DNA of 64,000 bases. Origin: Polytrichum commune. Lineage: Eukaryota; Streptophyta; Polytrichopsida; Polytrichales; Polytrichaceae. Of this stretch, positions 21,577-33,748 are shown one piece after another. Positions within the stretch are counted from its first letter, which is position 1. Each line of letters begins with the position of its first letter. The notes beneath the pieces were generated by a model that worked only from the letters and a program-made list of their open reading frames with translations, did not search any database and was not told the DNA's origin. A program made the position numbers and the translations under genes. The stretch spans positions 21,082,001 through 21,146,000 of the forward strand of contig OX485803.1 of assembly GCA_950295325.1 (NCBI GenBank), read 5' to 3'.

Positions 21577-23858
21577 CTCACCCCCACCAAACGGAGTCGA
21601 TGCCCTCATCGACTATACTCGTAGTCGGCACACCAATTCTCAAGTTGCCATCCTCTATGGTGCGGCATTGTGTTTACCTTAGGGCGCGACCCCCACAATG
21701 CATCTTCAAATTTGGCATGGTCCCAAAGGTGTCGTTCCTAGGTGGTCCGTTAGCGACCTTGGATCTCTCATCCAAGGACCTAACCTATACTAGACCCACC
21801 TACTTTGGGACTCACTTGGGTTGCCCCTCCTTTGGGGCCTCCCCCGTTAGGCTCCACTAGCCTAATATGACACATCTAGGCGAGACCTCGACGCTTCCAC
21901 TAAGTTGTCTCGGTTGCAACTCCGAGATGGCTTTCCATTGTTAAGCCACGCCTCGATCGCACGGGGGTGATGCCAAGTCCCGCCCGACTCGGTTCCCACT
22001 TTGCTCTTTCGAGACATGGGTTCATGACTCCCATGCGCCAACTCTCGTTAGCTCGCGGGTAGCACTTTTATGAGCACGCGCCATCACCTTGTCCCCGCCC
22101 GGACAAGCCCACAATTAAGAAGTTTCTTGGTTTTATCCAAGGCCCCTCTAAGCCATGGCCCCCAATTACTCGGCTTACCCAACCTAGTTTGGCATATCTA
22201 TTCCCCCTCTTCCATTAACCAAGCACAAGTACAAGACTAGGACCTCATCTCATACTTTTCTCTTTGCACCACTAAAGTTTGGACTTTATTCCCTCAAGCC
22301 AAAGAACAAGTTCATGTTGTGGAGCAATTAGCCTCGAAGCTAAGTGTGCTACTAGCGTCTCTCCCCCACTAAAGGAGATTGATGTCCTCATCAATGCCTA
22401 CGCTTCATTTTATTGGAATCCTTAGCCTTAGTTTCTTCAAAATGCTTCACCAATTCATTGGTGTTCACCATGTCTCTTGCCGCCACCCAAGCGGTTTCTT
22501 TCTCATGGTATCCTCACCATTTCACCAAGTACTCCTTTGTACATTTCTTTCATTTTCACTTGGGCTTCCTACACTTGAGGATGCCCTCCTACCTCATGTT
22601 CCAAATGACCTCCACAAGGTCGGGACGTGGCCTAATCACTTGCTTGTGATCGGGTCACAAGGTGTCGTCCTAAAATGACTTTCGTAATGAGACATGAAAT
22701 GTCGGATGCACTTTGATCTCGGGCGGTAATTAATTCCAACTTATACATGTCCTTGAACACTTGTTCCACCATGGAAAACGAAGCTCCAATTTTGGACATG
22801 AACTTTTGGAGTAAGGCCTTTGGGCAAGGTGAAGTTGTCCACATTCAACAACACCTTATTGGCCCACCTCATACTCCACTTCGCGTCTTCCGGCATTGAT
22901 TTGCACTCCGTAGCACCTTCGGGCTTTCTCCACCAACAACTTGGTCATCTCCAAGACTTGTTTACCATCCTTGGCCAAGTCCTCACCATCTTGGTTGAAC
23001 TCTAGTGTTGAATGTGCCCCCTCGAGCGATAGGTTAATAGGTTGGAGCGCATCCACTCCATAAGCCACCACCAAAGACCACCCCTTGGTAGCCAAGTGCG
23101 TGGCTACATTGCAATTACACTCCGCTCGACCCACATAGTCCGCCCAATCTCCTTGGTCCGCCCCCACCAAGTTCCTCAAGTATTGCTTCAAGACTCCATT
23201 CACATGCTCCGCTTTCCCATTCATTTGGGAATGCAAGGCCGTGCTAAACCTTAGTTTCATTCCGACCTCCTTAGAGAAATGCATTGAAAATGCACTTGTG
23301 AACTTTGGATCTTGATCCCACACAATCACTTGTGGCAACCCGTGATGCCTCAACCATCCTTTGAGAAAAGGCTATGCGGTCTCCAACGCGGTGGCGGTTC
23401 CCACAATCGGCACCATGTGTGCCAACTTGGCAAACCGCTCTACCATCAACAAGATGGCATCATACCCATGTGACTCCGGCAAACTTGTGATCAAGTCCAT
23501 GCACATACTATGCCATGGCGCCGACGGGATAGGCAACGGTTGCAAGAAACCGCCTTGCTTTTGGTAAGAGGCTCAGTTCATTTGGCACTTTGATTCAAGC
23601 CTTCACAAAGTGGGCTATATCTTCCTTTATGCACCGCCAATGGTACCTCCATGATACCATTCTATGGCGATTTTTTTCTTTCTCCTCTAAGGCCGGCAAT
23701 AGGACTATCAAATTCCTCCTTCAAAACCGATAGCCTCTACTTGCCTTGTGGCACATACACCCAACTTTGCTTGCACTTGAACAATCCGTCCACCAACTTA
23801 ACCTCTTTGAGCACCTTGCTCTTGCGAAGCTCACCTAAAAGCTTTTGTGCTTTGGGGT
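21577..23858 (-). pseudogene. 3'UTR, chromodomain and integrase remnants of copy B
   Basis: PPT complement 21577-21588, 3'UTR to ~22385, chromodomain remnant ~22390-22550, integrase C-terminal and core. 22856-23353 is open for 165 codons. The shared amber stop is at 23372-23374. The N-terminal integrase remnant reaches 23858, where the sense element starts after GGGGT. Confidence 0.82.
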
Positions 23859-24834
23859 TGTCGCGCACCTCTCCATAAGGAGTGCCCGAAACACCATGGG
23901 CACAAGGGGGACCCCGGAGTGACACCCGGGACTTGTGGCGCCATTGGTGAGAGGGCCCAAGTGATCCTAGTGTGGGTGAGGGCCCCGGGCGTTGGGAACG
24001 CCTCCCACCCACGAAGATTAGGAGGCACAAGGGTAAGGCCATGAGTTATGCGTAGCTCATGGCGTGGTGATTCTAGAAAGCTCAAGAACACCTCAATCGG
24101 AGGTGTGAGCTAGGAGTTATGGCCATTTGAGTGGGGCGCTGTCCCGGGACAGCGCCCTGGTACAGCAGTGCCTGGGAGTGATTCCCGGGACTGCCAAGGT
24201 TCAAACAGGCATAACGTCCTCAATACTTGCCCGAATGGGGCAAGTGAGGAGTCCATCGGCATCTACGTGAAGCGTAGATGAAGATGGAGTGGTTGGTTGT
24301 TATGATCAGACATCATACAAGGAAGTTATGATGGTGTGAAGCTGCTGGGGGGGTTCTAGGTCCAGCAGCTAAAGGAAAATGTCCACTTGGCCCCAACTCT
24401 TGGTAGAGAGACAAGAGGTTGGTTGACGGTGGGGTAGGGGCCCCGCGTGAAGTCCTAGAGGCTTATATGGGTGAGGTGGTGTGGCCTCACCCACCCGAGG
24501 CCGAACGGCAAGGCCTCCATGGGCTTTGGCCTATTGTGAGGCCATAGTTGCCTAGTATGGTTCGGGTTGTTGTAGTGTTGCTCCGGCAACGCGATGATCA
24601 ACATAGGATTGGACTTCCATCCATGAAAGTCCACATTGGGGAAATGGGTTACCGATTAAGGGGTGAGTCCCAAAAGCAAAGTAGGAGGGTTGGTTCCCTC
24701 CCATGAACTATTGGTCCGGGGTAAGAGGAGCTATCCATGAGCATGGCGGAATGCGAAGGGTTAGCGACTCGTAACCTTTGCTAGAATTGAAAATTGGCAA
24801 GATGGTCAAGGGGGGGCTAGCAAGGGTTGCGACA
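23859..24834 (+). repeat. 5' LTR of copy C
   Basis: 976-bp LTR, TGTCGCGCACCTCTCCATAAGG to GGGTTGCGACA. It is followed by TG and the PBS TGGTATCAGAGC at 24837-24848. Confidence 0.9.
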
Positions 24835-25211
24835 TGTGGTATCAGAGCAGGGTTCCAATATTTGAGCTAGCACTTTGAGGTAGACATGGCTATCAAAAAT
24901 GCGGGTTATGATGGTGAGTCCGGGGTTTCCAAAAGGTTGTGAGGCTCAAATTTGGACAAGGATCATGTGCAAATGGAGTTTGACCATACCATTGATTTTA
25001 ATGGTAGTGGTGGGCATGAGGGTGGATTTAGTGAGGAAAATGGAGGTGTCCTTTGAAAGGGCTCCCGCAAACCTCAAATAGTATTTGGGGCCTAGAATAC
25101 CGAATGCACCCAAAACCTTGGAGGGTATTAATGTTGGATTGAAATTTCAATTCGAGATGCTTCGAAGGTTCGGATGTTGAAATGAACTTGGTGCTAATGA
25201 GGCACCCGGAG
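24835..25211 (+). pseudogene. PBS, leader and gag 5' remnant, copy C
   Basis: PBS at 24837-24848, then an ATG at 24886 that corresponds to the Gag start (M-A-I-K-N-A-G-Y-D-G-E-S-G-V-S-K-R-L, stop). Broken Gag homology follows to CACCCGGAG, where a solo LTR interrupts. Confidence 0.78.
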
Positions 25212-26184
25212 TGTCGCAACCCTTGCTAGCCCCCTTAGCAATCTTGCCAATTTTCTTTTCTAGCAAAGGTTACGAGCGCTAACCCTTCGCATACCGCCAT
25301 GCTAATGGTTAGCTCCTCTTACCCCGGACCATTAATTCAAAGGAGGCGAACCAACCCTCCTACTTTGCTTTCGGGACTCACCCCTTAATCGGTAACCCAT
25401 TTCCCCAATGTGGACTTCCATCCATGGAAGTCCAATCCTATGTTGATCATCGTGTTGCCGGAGCAACACTACAACAACCCGAAGCATACTAGGCAACTAT
25501 GGCCTCACAATAGGCCAAAGCCCATGGAGGCCTTGCCGTTCGGCCTCGGGTGGGTGAGGCCACACCACCTCACCCATATAAGCCTCTAGGACTTCACGCG
25601 GGGCCCCTACCCCACCGTCAACCAACCTCTTGTCTCTCCACCAAGAGTTGGGGCCAAGTGGACACTTTCCCTTAGCCGCTGGGCCTAGAAGCCCCCATCA
25701 GCTTCAGACCATCATAACTTCCTTGTATGATGTCTGATTCCAACAACCAACCACTCCATCTTCATCTACGCTTCACGTAGATGCCGATGGACACCTCACT
25801 TGCCCCGTTCGGGCAAGTATTGAGGAAGTAATGCCTGTTTGAACCTTGGCAGTCCCGGGAATCACTCCCAGGCACTGCTGTACCAGGGCGCTGTCCCGGG
25901 ACAGCGCCCCACTCAAATGGCCATAACTCCTAGCTCACACCTCCGATTGAGGTGTTCTTGGGCTTTCTAGAATCACCACGCCATGAGCTACGCATAACTC
26001 ATGGCCTTACCCTTGTGCCTCCTAATCTTCGTGGGTGGGAGGCGTTCCCAACGCCCGGGGCCCTCACCCACACTAGGATCACTTGGGCCCTCTCACCAAC
26101 GGCGCCACAAGTCCCGGGTGTCACTCCGGGGTCCCCCTTGTGCCCATGGTGTTTCGGGCACTCCTCATGGAGAGGTGCGCGACA
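25212..26184 (-). repeat. Solo LTR in copy C gag
   Basis: 973-bp LTR in opposite orientation to its host. It is flanked by CGGAG (25207-25211) and CGGGG (26185-26189), a 5-bp duplication with one later change. No internal sequence, so a product of LTR-LTR recombination. Confidence 0.9.
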
Positions 26185-28529
26185 CGGGGCCTCTTAAGGC
26201 CTATGTGCGCTATTCAAACGCACAAATGAAGGATACACCTAAAACGGACGAGCTTTCTAAGAAATGCATCGTTTTAGGTGGGGTTTTAAAAGCGGGTGGT
26301 GGATGCCTTGTTTAAGTCCCCAAGGCTTCTTGACGACATGGTGGGGATCATCAAGTTTGCAAGATCATTGAATCCGATGGTCCCAAAGAAAAGTTTGGCG
26401 GTGCATCACCACAAGTGGCTTTAGCCAAAGTTGGTCCCAAAGAAATGAGTGCAAATTGTTTGGTTCATTTTACTTAGGCAAAATATGTTGGTGCCGCTAA
26501 CGGAATATTGAAAGGTGGCTTTATGCTTCCAAAGCAAATCATACTTGTGCCGCGGACGGAATGTTGGGAGGTGGGTTTGTCCTACCAAGGCAATTCATGT
26601 TCGTGCCGCGGACGGAGTGTGGGAAGGTGGCTTTGTACTACCAAGGCAAAACATGTTTGTTTTGCGGACAAATTATTAGAAATTGGTTTTGTGGCACCAA
26701 ACCAATTTGTCCCGCGGACGAAATGTTTAAAGTTGGCTTTGCGGACCAAGCCAAGGCAAGTTGCCGAGGACCAAATGTTGGACGATGGCTTTGTGGCCAA
26801 GGCTGGTAGCCTTAAGCCGAGGCCAAGTATTTTGTACCTTGAGGCTCAAATGAATGGGAGACTTGTCTCATGGGTTGAGAAAGAGTTAAGGCATTCTTTC
26901 ATGACCCCAAAGCTCACAAGGGAGTTGGGGTTTGCCGATTGGTAGAGTGGTGAAGCCCACCAAGGTGCGGTTTGGAAAGGGCGAACCGCATGAGACAAAG
27001 GAGGCCGCGATGCATGTAACCTTTCAATGTGGGACATTGGAATTTTGTCAAAATTTCACACCATGTGAAATAGATGAAATGCATGTCATTGTGAAGGCCT
27101 CCTTCTTTGAAACTCACATGATAGATGTGAGGTGCAAGCCGGTGTGTTTGCGGTGCATTATGATGTGTCATAATGGCAAAGAATTGAAGTTCAAATTGAC
27201 AAGGACTCCTAGGGTAGGAGGACCTAAGTTGAATTTGGTCTTAATGGACCAAATGAAAAATAGAAAGCATAATGGTCGTGGTTCAATTGGAGCAACTCCA
27301 AGGAACGTATGGGGAGGCTAGGAAAGATGGGCCTCCTCCAAACAACATTGGTGTGATGTTGGTGAGATACAATGATATATTCACCAATGTGTTGCCTAAA
27401 AAGTTACCGCCAAGGAGTGAAAAATAACTTTGCTCAATGAGAGATTGAGTTCTTGAGGTATGTGGTGACAAAGGGAGTTGGTGGACGAACATGAAGAATG
27501 TCAAGGCAATCCAAAAGGATAATTGGCCCTTCATTCAAAAATGGCTTAGGTCATTTGTTGGCCTAGCCAATTACTCCCACCACTTCATTCGAGAATTTTC
27601 TAAGGTTGCTAGGACCTTATTCAACTTATTGAGGAAAATGGCTATCCCAAGAGTGGGATGAGCCTTGTCACCAAGCCTTTGGGGAGCTCAAAAACAAGTT
27701 CTCTTCGCCGCCCGTGCTTAAGTTCGCGGACTTTGACAAACCTTTTGAGGTGCATACGGGGGCGGGTGACTTTACCATTGGCGGATGTTGATCCAAGATG
27801 GATGCCCATTGCATATGGGAGCATTAAGCTTAAAGGTTGTCAAACCTTCTGCGACTTGTGAAAGAAATGGCTATCTCAAGAGTGGGATGAGCCTTGCCCC
27901 AAAGTCTTTGGGGAGCTTAATACAAAGTTGTCTTTGCCACCCGTGTTCAAGTTCGCGGAGCTTGACAAAGCTTTTGAGGTGCATACGGGGGGGTGAGTAA
28001 CTTTGCCATTGGCGGATGGTTAATGTAAGATGGATGGCCATTGCATATGAGAGCGTTAAGCTTGATGGTTATCCGACCTTATCCGACTTGTGGAAGAAAT
28101 GGCTATCCCAAGAGTGGGATGAGCCTTGCCACCAAGTCTTTGGGGAGCTTGAGAGCAAGTTCTCTTAGACGCCCGTGCTCAAGTTCACGGACCTTGACAA
28201 ACCTTTTGAGGTGCATACGGGGGTGAATGACTTTGCCAATGGCGGATTGTTGATGTAAGATGGATGGCCATTGCATATGGGAGCATGAAACTCGATGGTT
28301 GTCAAAGAAGACAACCAACTCATGCCAAACAACTTCTTTGCCGTAGTGCATTGCTTGAAAATGTGGCGACACTATTTGGGATCGCACAAAGCAAAGGTCT
28401 ACATGGGCAATGTGTCCTAAAAGAATTTTGACATTCAAGCGCAAGTGAGCGCCAAGTCATTGCGGTGGCATGATAGTTTGGCGCTTATGAACGTGGATTT
28501 GATCCACAAACCGGACCGTGGAAATGTGG
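26185..28529 (+). pseudogene. gag, protease, RT-gap and RNase H remnants, copy C
   Basis: 26185-26490: gag C-terminal remnant with a 104-codon frame that begins in the LTR. 26492-26817: six-unit 56-bp array. 26818-27321: protease remnant, catalytic motif changed to V-E-K-E, open from 26932 for 129 codons. About 27330-27637: RT remnant without palm. 27638, 27867 and 28099 start three ~230-bp RNase H units. RNase H tail from ~28300. Interrupted at 28529 by a solo LTR. Confidence 0.8.
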
Positions 28530-29503
28530 TGTCGCAACCCTTGCTAGCCCCCCTTGACAATCTTGCCAATTTTCAATTCTAGCAAAGGTTACGAGCGCTA
28601 ACCATTCGCATTCCGCCATGCTAATGATTAGCTCCTCCTACCCCGGACCTTATAGTTCATAGGAGGGAACCAACCCTCCTACTTTGCTTTCGGGACTCAC
28701 CCCTTAATCGGTAACCCATTCCTAGATGTGGACTTCCATCCATGGAAGTCCAATCCCATGTTGATCATCGCATTGCCGGAGCAACACTACAACAACCCGA
28801 ACCATACTAGGCAACTATGGCCTCACAATGGGCCAATGCCCATGGAGGCCTTGCCGTTCGGCCTCGGGTGGGTGAGGCCACACCACCTCACCCATATAAG
28901 CCTCTAGGACTTCACGCGGGGCCCCTACCCCACCGTCAACCAACCTCTTGTCTCTCTACCAAGAGTTGGGGCCAAGTGGACATTTTCCCTTAGCTGCTGG
29001 GCCTAGAACCCACCCTGCAGCTTCAGACCATCATAACTTCCTTGTATGATGTCTGATCATAACCACCAACCACTCCATCTTCATCTACGTTTCACGTAGA
29101 TGCCGATGGACTCCTCACTTGCCCCATTCAGGCAAGTCTTGAGGAAGTTATGCCTGTTTGAACCTTGGCAGTCCCGGGAATCACTCCCAGGCACTGCTGT
29201 ACCAGGGCGCTGTCCCGGGACAGCACCCCACTCAAATGGCCATAACTCCTAGCTCACCCCTCCGATTGAGGTGATCTTGAGCATTCTAGAATCACCACGC
29301 CATGAGCTACGCATAGCTCATGGCCTCACCCTCATGCCTCCTAGTCTCCGTGGGTGGGAGGCGTTCCCAACGCCCGGGGCCCTCACCCACACTAGGATCA
29401 TTTGGGCCCTCTCACCATCGGCGCCACAAGTCCCGGGTGTCACTCCGGGGTCCCCCTTGTGCCCATGGTGTTTCGGGCACTCCTCATGGAGAGGTGCGCG
29501 ACA
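28530..29503 (-). repeat. Solo LTR in copy C RNase H region
   Basis: 974-bp LTR with perfect 5-bp duplication TGTGG at 28525-28529 and 29504-29508; opposite orientation to the host element. Confidence 0.92.
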
Positions 29504-30131
29504 TGTGGTGCCGGATGCGCAAAGTAGACCGGAAGAGTTCCAAGCAATGAGAACCATCCAAACCTTGTGGCTAATGTGTGCCGGCGAAGGAAACTTGTAA
29601 TGCAAGATACGGGAGGGGCAAATTAACTACCCCAAAGCACAAAGGCTTTTAGGTGAGCTTCGCAAGAGCAATGTGCTCAAAGAGGTTAAGTTGGTGGACG
29701 GATTGTTCAAGTGCAAGCAAAGTTGGGTGTATGTGCCACAAGGCAAGTTGAGGCTATCGGTTTTGAAGGAGGAATATGATAGTCCTATTGTCGGCCATAA
29801 AGGAGAAAGAAACAACCGCCATAGAATGGTGTCAAAGAGGTACAATTGCGGGTGCATAAAAGAGGATATAATCCACTTTGTGAAGGCGTGAATAAAGTGC
29901 CAAGTGAACCGAGCCTCTTACCAAAAGCAAGGCGGTTTCTTGCAACCGTTGCCTATCCCGTCGGCACCATGGCATAGTATGTGCATGGACTTGATCACAA
30001 GTTTGCCGGAGTCACATGGGTATGATGCCATCTTGTTGATGGTAGAGCGGTTTGCCAAGTTGGCACACATGGTGCCGATTGTGGGAACCGCCACCGCGTT
30101 GGAGACCGCATAGCCTTTTCTCAAAGGATGG
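29504..30131 (+). pseudogene. RNase H end and integrase N-terminal part, copy C
   Basis: Resumes at TGTGGTGCCGGATGCG. It includes the HHCC region (29673-29891) and integrase core part 1 (29904-30110) with M-C-M-D-L-I-T-S-L-P-E-S. It ends at the shared amber stop 30111-30113. Confidence 0.8.
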
Positions 30132-30890
30132 TTGAGGCACCACGGGTTGCCAAGAGTGATTGTGTGGGATCAAGATCCAAAGTTCACAAGTGCATTTTCA
30201 ATGCATTTCTCTAAGGAGGTCGGAATGAAACTAAGGTTTAGCACGACCTTGCATTCCCAAATGAATGGGAAATCGGAGCATGTGAATGGAGTCTTGAAGC
30301 AATACTTGAGGAACTTGGTGGGGGCGGACCAAGGAGATTGGGCGGACTATGTGGGTCGAGCGGAGTGTAATTGCAATGTAGCCACGCACTTGGCTACCAA
30401 GGGGTGGTCTTTGGTGGTGGCTTATGGAGTGGATGCGCTCCAACCTATTAACCTAGCTCTCGAGGGGGCACATTCAACACTAGAGTTCAACCAAGATGGT
30501 GAGGATTTGGCCAAGGATGGTGAACAAGTCTTGGAGATGACCAAGTTGTTGGTGGAGAAAGCACGAAGGTGGTACGAAGTGCGAATCAATGCCGGAAGAC
30601 GCAAAGTGGAGAATGAGGTGGGCCAAAAGGTGTTGTTGAATGTGAACAACTTCACTTACCCGAAAGGCCTCACTCCAAAGTTTATGTCCAAAATTGGAGC
30701 TCCGTTTGCCATTGTGGAACAAGTGTTCAAGGACATGTATAAGTTGGAATTACCGCCCGAGATCAAAGTGCATCCCATATTTCATGTCTCATTCCAAAAG
30801 TCATTTAAGGACGACCCCTTGTGGCCCGATCACAAGCAAGTGATTAGGCCACCTCCCGACCTTGTGGACAACATTTGGAACATGAGGTAG
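30132..30890 (+). pseudogene. Longest surviving integrase C-terminal ORF (252 codons), copy C
   Basis: Open segment of the integrase core and C-terminal domain. The second catalytic aspartate is in W-D-Q-D-P-K-F (residues ~11-17) and the glutamate in Q-M-N-G-K-S-E-H-V-N (~45-54). The GPY/F-like C-terminal region (K-I-G-A-P-F-A-I-V-E, residues ~190-199) and the H-P-I-F-H-V-S-F-Q-K motif (~218-227) follow. Other copies have TAG shortly after L-N-V-N-N-F-T; this one has TAC and reads through. It lacks the first catalytic aspartate, which lies upstream of the amber stop, so it is not an enzyme alone. Confidence 0.75.
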
Positions 30891-30942
30891 GAGGGCATCC
30901 TCAAGTGTAGGAAGCCCAAGTGAAAAGGAAAAAAAATGTACA

Positions 30943-31089
30943 AAGGAGTACTTGGTGAAATGGTGTGGATACCATGAGAAAGAAGCCGTTTGGGTAGCGG
31001 CAAGAGACATGGTAACCACCAATGAATTGGTGAAGCACTTTGAAGAAACTAAGGCTAAGGATTCCAATAAAATGAAGCGTAGGCATTGA
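30943..31089 (+). pseudogene. Chromodomain segment, copy C
   Basis: K-E-Y-L-V-K-W-C-G-Y-H-E-K-E-A-V-W-V-A-A-R-D-M over 48 codons to TGA 31087-31089. It is the best-preserved chromodomain in the window. An upstream frame break separates it from the integrase ORF. Confidence 0.8.
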
Positions 31090-31652
31090 TGAGGACATCA
31101 ATCTCCTTTAGTGGGGGAGAGACGCTAGAAGCACACTTACCTTCGAGGTTAATTGCTCCACAACATGAACTTGTTCTTTGGCTTGAGGGAATAAAGTCCA
31201 AACTTTAGTGGTGCAAAGAGGAAAGTATGAGATGAGGTCCTAGTCTTGTACTTGTGCTTGGTTAATGGAAGAGGGGGAATAGATATGCCAAACTAGGTTG
31301 GGTAAGCCGAGTAATTGGGGGCCATGGCTTGGAAAGACCTTGGATAAAACCAAGAAACTTCTTAGCCGTGGGCTTGTCCGGGCGGGGGCAAGGTGATGGC
31401 GTGTGCTCATAAAAGTGCTACCCGTGAGCTAACGAGAGTTGGCGCATGGGAGTCATGAACCCATGTCTCGAAAGAGCAAAGTGGGAACCGAGTCGGGCGG
31501 GACTTGGCATCACCCCCGTGCGATCGAGGCGTGGCTTAACAATGGAAAGCCATCTCGGAGTTGCAACCGAGACAACTTAGTGGAAGCGTCGAGGTCTCGC
31601 CTAGATGTGTCATATTAGGCTAGTGGAGCCTAACGGGGGAGGCCCCAAAGAC
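31090..31652 (+). other. Truncated 3'UTR of copy C
   Basis: Family 3'UTR up to GGAGGCCCCAAAG. The last ~240 bp, PPT and 3' LTR are deleted. The next base belongs to the LTR of copy B. Confidence 0.8.
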
Positions 31653-32619
31653 CCCTTGCTAGGTCCCTTAATAATCTTGCCAATTTTCCTTTCTAGCAAA
31701 GGTTACGAGCGCTAACCCTTCGCATACCGCCATGCCAATGGTTAGCTCCTCTTACCCCGGACCACATAGTTCATAGAAGGGGAACCAACCCTCCTACTTT
31801 GCTTTCGGGACGCACCCCTTAATCGGTAACCCATTTCTTTGATGTGGACTTCCATCCATGGAAGTCCAATCCTATGTTGATCATCGTGTTGCCGGAGCAA
31901 CACTACAACAACCCGAACCATACTAGGCAACTATGGCCTCACAATGGGCCAATGCCCATGGAGGCCGTGCCGTTCGGCCTCGGGTGGGTGAGGCCACACC
32001 ACCTCACCCATATAAGCCTCTAGGACTCTACGCGGGGCCCCTACCCCACCGTCAACCAACCTCTTGTCTCCCTACCAAGAGTTGGGGCCAAGTGGACATT
32101 TTCCTTTAGCTGCTGGGCCTAGAACCCCCCCGGCAGCTTCAGACCATCATAACTTCCTTGTATGATGTCTAATCATAACAACCAACCACTCCATCTTCAT
32201 CTACGCTTCACGTAGATGCCGATGGACTCCTCACTCGCTCAATTTGAGCAAGTCTTGAGTAAGTTATGCCTGTTTGAACCTTGGCAGTCCCGGGAATCAC
32301 TCCCAGGCACTGCTGTAGCAGGGCGCTGTCCCGGGACAGCCCCCCACTCAAATGGCCATAACTCCTAGCTCACACCTCCGATTGAGGTGTTCTTGAGCAT
32401 TCTAGAATCACCACGCCATGAGCTACGCATAGCTCATGGCTTTACCCTTGTGCCTCCTAGTCTCCGTGGGTGGGAGACGTTCCCAACGCCCGGGGCCCTC
32501 ACCCACGCTAGGATCACTTGGGCCCTCTCACCAACGGCGCCACAAGTCCCGGGTGTCACTCCGGGGTCCCCCTTGTGCCCATGGTGTTTCGGGCACTCCT
32601 CATGGACAGGTGCGCGACA
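31653..32619 (-). repeat. 5' LTR of copy B, U5 end truncated
   Basis: Starts at CCCTTGCTAGG, missing about 8 bases of the LTR end plus PBS and leader. Its right end is intact and followed by the duplication AATGG (32620-32624). Confidence 0.87.
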
Positions 32620-32778
32620 AATGGTATGGTCAAATTCCACTTGCACATGATCCTTGTTCCAATTTGAGCCTCACAACCTTTTGGAAACCCCGGACTCACC
32701 ATCATAACCCGCATTTTTGATACCCATGTTTCCCTCAAAGTGTGAGCTCAAAACTTGGAACCCTGCTCTGATACCAAG
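32620..32778 (-). pseudogene. Leader and gag start of the split antisense element
   Basis: Antisense Gag start region (A-T-G complement near 32728) and leader, with the PBS complement GCTCTGATACCA at 32765-32776, 2 bp from the 5' LTR. Continues the gag interrupted at 20601. Confidence 0.82.
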
Positions 32779-33748
32779 TGTCGCAACCCTTGCTAGGTCC
32801 CTTAACAATCTTGCCAATTTTCGTTTCTAGCAAAGGTTACGAGCGCTAACCCTTCGCATTCCGCCATGCTAATGGATAGCTCCTCTTACCCCGGACCAAT
32901 AGTTCATAGGAGGGAACCAACCCTCCTACTTTGCTTTTGGGACTCACCCCTTAATCGGTAACCCATTCCTAGATGGGGACTTCCATCCATGGAAGTCCAA
33001 TCCCTTGTTGATCATCGCATTGCCGGAGCAACACTACAACAACCCGAACCATACTAGGCAACAATGGCCTCACAATGGGCCAATGCCCATGGAGGCCTTG
33101 CCGTTCGGCCTCGGGTGGGTGAGGCCACACCACCTCACCCATATAAGCCTCTAGGACTCTACGCGGGGCCCCTACCCCACCGTCAACCAACCTCTTGTCT
33201 CTCCACCAAGAGTTGGGGCCAAGTGGACATTTTCCTTTAGCCGCTGGGCCTAGAAGCCCCCACAGCTTCAGACCATCATAACTTCCTTGTATGATGTCTG
33301 ATGCTAACACTTGACCACTCCATCTTCATCTACGCTTCACGTAGATGCCGATGGACTCCTCACTTGCCCCATTCGGGCAAGTCTTGAGGAAGTTATGCCT
33401 GTTTGAACCTTGGCAGTCCCGGGAATCACTCCCAGGCACTGCTGTACCAGGGCGCTGTCCCGGGACAGCGCCCCACTCAAATGGCCATAACTCCTAGCTC
33501 ACACCTCCGATTGAGGTGTTCTTGAGCTTTCTAGAATCACCACGCCACGAGCTACGCATAACTCATGGCCTTACCCTTGTGCCTCCTAATCTTCGTGGGT
33601 GGGAGGCGTTCCCAACGCCCGGGGCCCTCACCCACACTAGGATCACTTGGGCCCTCTCACCAACGGCACCACAAGTCCCGGGTGTCACTCCGGGGTCCCC
33701 CTTGCGCCCATGGTGTTTCGGGCACTCCTCATGGAGAGGTGCGCGACA
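32779..33748 (-). repeat. 5' LTR of the split antisense element
   Basis: 970-bp LTR with the PBS complement on its left. The right flank CACCTACTTT lies inside the 3'UTR of the next antisense element. CACCT is a partial (4 of 5) match to CACCC left of 9391, but those LTRs differ in many diagnostic bases, so I do not pair them. Confidence 0.88.

Larger units (their letters stand above)
23859..31652 (+). mobile_element. Sense element (copy C), 3' LTR lost, carrying two solo LTRs
   Basis: 5' LTR 23859-24834, PBS, internal region with all family landmarks, then the 3'UTR broken at ~31652 before PPT and 3' LTR. It is interrupted by solo LTRs at 25212-26184 and 28530-29503. Inserted into the integrase of copy B. 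The missing right end and the adjoining truncated LTR of copy B indicate one deletion spanning both. Confidence 0.83.
20602..32619 (-). mobile_element. Antisense composite element (copy B) with TSD AATGG
   Basis: Bounded by AATGG at 20597-20601 and 32620-32624. Both LTRs share private variants (ACATAGTTCATAGAAGGGG, ACCCCCCCGGCAG) and differ at only about six sites seen on reading. Only the 3' half of its own internal region (21577-23858) remains. The rest is occupied by a sense element (23859-31652), after which its truncated 5' LTR follows at once. The whole block inserted into the leader/gag of the antisense element at 18990-20601/32620-33748. Confidence 0.85.
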
